From contig JAXGVG010000014.1 in the NCBI GenBank assembly GCA_040773965.1, positions 1 through 21,483 of the forward strand: a stretch of 21,483 nucleotides of DNA, given 5' to 3'. Of this stretch, positions 21,409-21,483 are shown in pieces (position 1 is the stretch's first letter; each line of letters starts with the position of its first letter). The notes beneath the pieces are model-generated. The model saw nothing but the letters and a program-made list of their open reading frames with translations, was not told where the DNA came from and did not search any database. The translations under genes and the position numbers were made by a program. The DNA is from JAXGVG01 sp040773965. GTDB lineage: Bacteria; Pseudomonadota; Alphaproteobacteria; UBA9219.

Positions 21409-21483
21409 ATGTTGAAACGCCAAACAGCCCAGCAAACCGAGCTTGAGATGGTAACGATTGAGAGCTTGGTTCCCTCTGATCAC
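21409..21483 (+). CDS. Transposase, N-terminal fragment (IS1182/IS5-like)
   Basis: Twenty-five codons from ATG 21409 run to the window edge, beginning MLKRQTAQQTELEMVTIESL and ending VPSDH. The pattern ..E.V.IESLVP.DH is typical of the N-terminus of IS1182/IS5-group DDE transposases, where it is usually followed by LLR. The catalytic residues lie beyond the window, so the family call is tentative and intactness is unknown. Confidence 0.6.
   Translation, partial: MLKRQTAQQTELEMVTIESLVPSDH

Larger units (their letters stand above)
21347..21483 (+). mobile_element. Insertion sequence, left end (cut by window)
   Basis: Sequence unlike the upstream region starts next to the glnA terminator stem. 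It includes a hairpin (AAAAGCC 21368-21374 with GGCTTTT 21388-21394, then TT-rich) that would block incoming transcription, followed by a transposase start at 21409. The exact left boundary and the terminal inverted repeat cannot be confirmed because the right end is outside the window. Confidence 0.55.

Noticed and set aside
1..21483. CRISPR array
   Set aside because: No regularly spaced direct repeats were seen; the repeats present are single palindromes.

Overview
The window reads as chromosomal DNA of an alphaproteobacterium of moderately high GC, probably close to the Rhodospirillales. The evidence is gene order. The backbone tig, clpP, clpX, lon, hup, tRNA-Val(UAC), tRNA-Asp(GUC), [nuoA-N], birA, coaX, rnj is a conserved alphaproteobacterial arrangement, and so is tkt next to a ZauP/ZapA cell-division pair. 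The species cannot be named from the sequence alone.

Layout. 1-727 is the 5' part of transketolase (minus). 888-2507 is a multi-pass GT-C-like membrane protein. 2571-3139 is the zauP-like/zapA pair. 3136-5357 (minus) is an rnj-tag operon. 5530-6150 is an unrecognised lysine-rich gene on the plus strand. 6154-7671 (minus) is coaX and birA. 7668-7772 holds the last 34 codons and stop of what looks like nuoN, fused directly to the 3' end of tRNA-Asp. 7773-8147 carries tRNA-Asp and tRNA-Val. 8316-15659 (minus) is the proteostasis block hup, lon, clpX, clpP, an AbrB/PIN toxin-antitoxin pair, and tig. 15767-15851 is tRNA-Leu. 15903-17764 is a small unknown gene and nnr. 17842-18409 is a frameshifted unknown gene. 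18639-19659 is a flippase-like membrane protein behind tRNA-His. 19681-19755 is a predicted small RNA. 19885-21294 is glnA. A transposase begins at 21409 and is cut by the window edge.

The most notable point is what is missing. Between tRNA-Asp and birA, where related genomes carry the complex I operon nuoA-N, only a 35-codon nuoN tail remains, still joined to birA by an ATGA overlap. This looks like a near-precise deletion or relocation of complex I with its breakpoint at a tRNA 3' end.

Other signals of interest are: a two-hairpin palindromic element placed 3 nt or less after the CCA end of two tRNAs, with structure-preserving differences between copies; an uncatalogued small RNA with promoter, two stem-loops and terminator upstream of glnA; a near-consensus heat-shock promoter for lon; overlapping back-to-back promoters between rnj and the unknown gene; a toxin-antitoxin pair with a 24-bp palindromic operator lodged between tig and clpP; and an insertion sequence abutting the glnA terminator hairpin.
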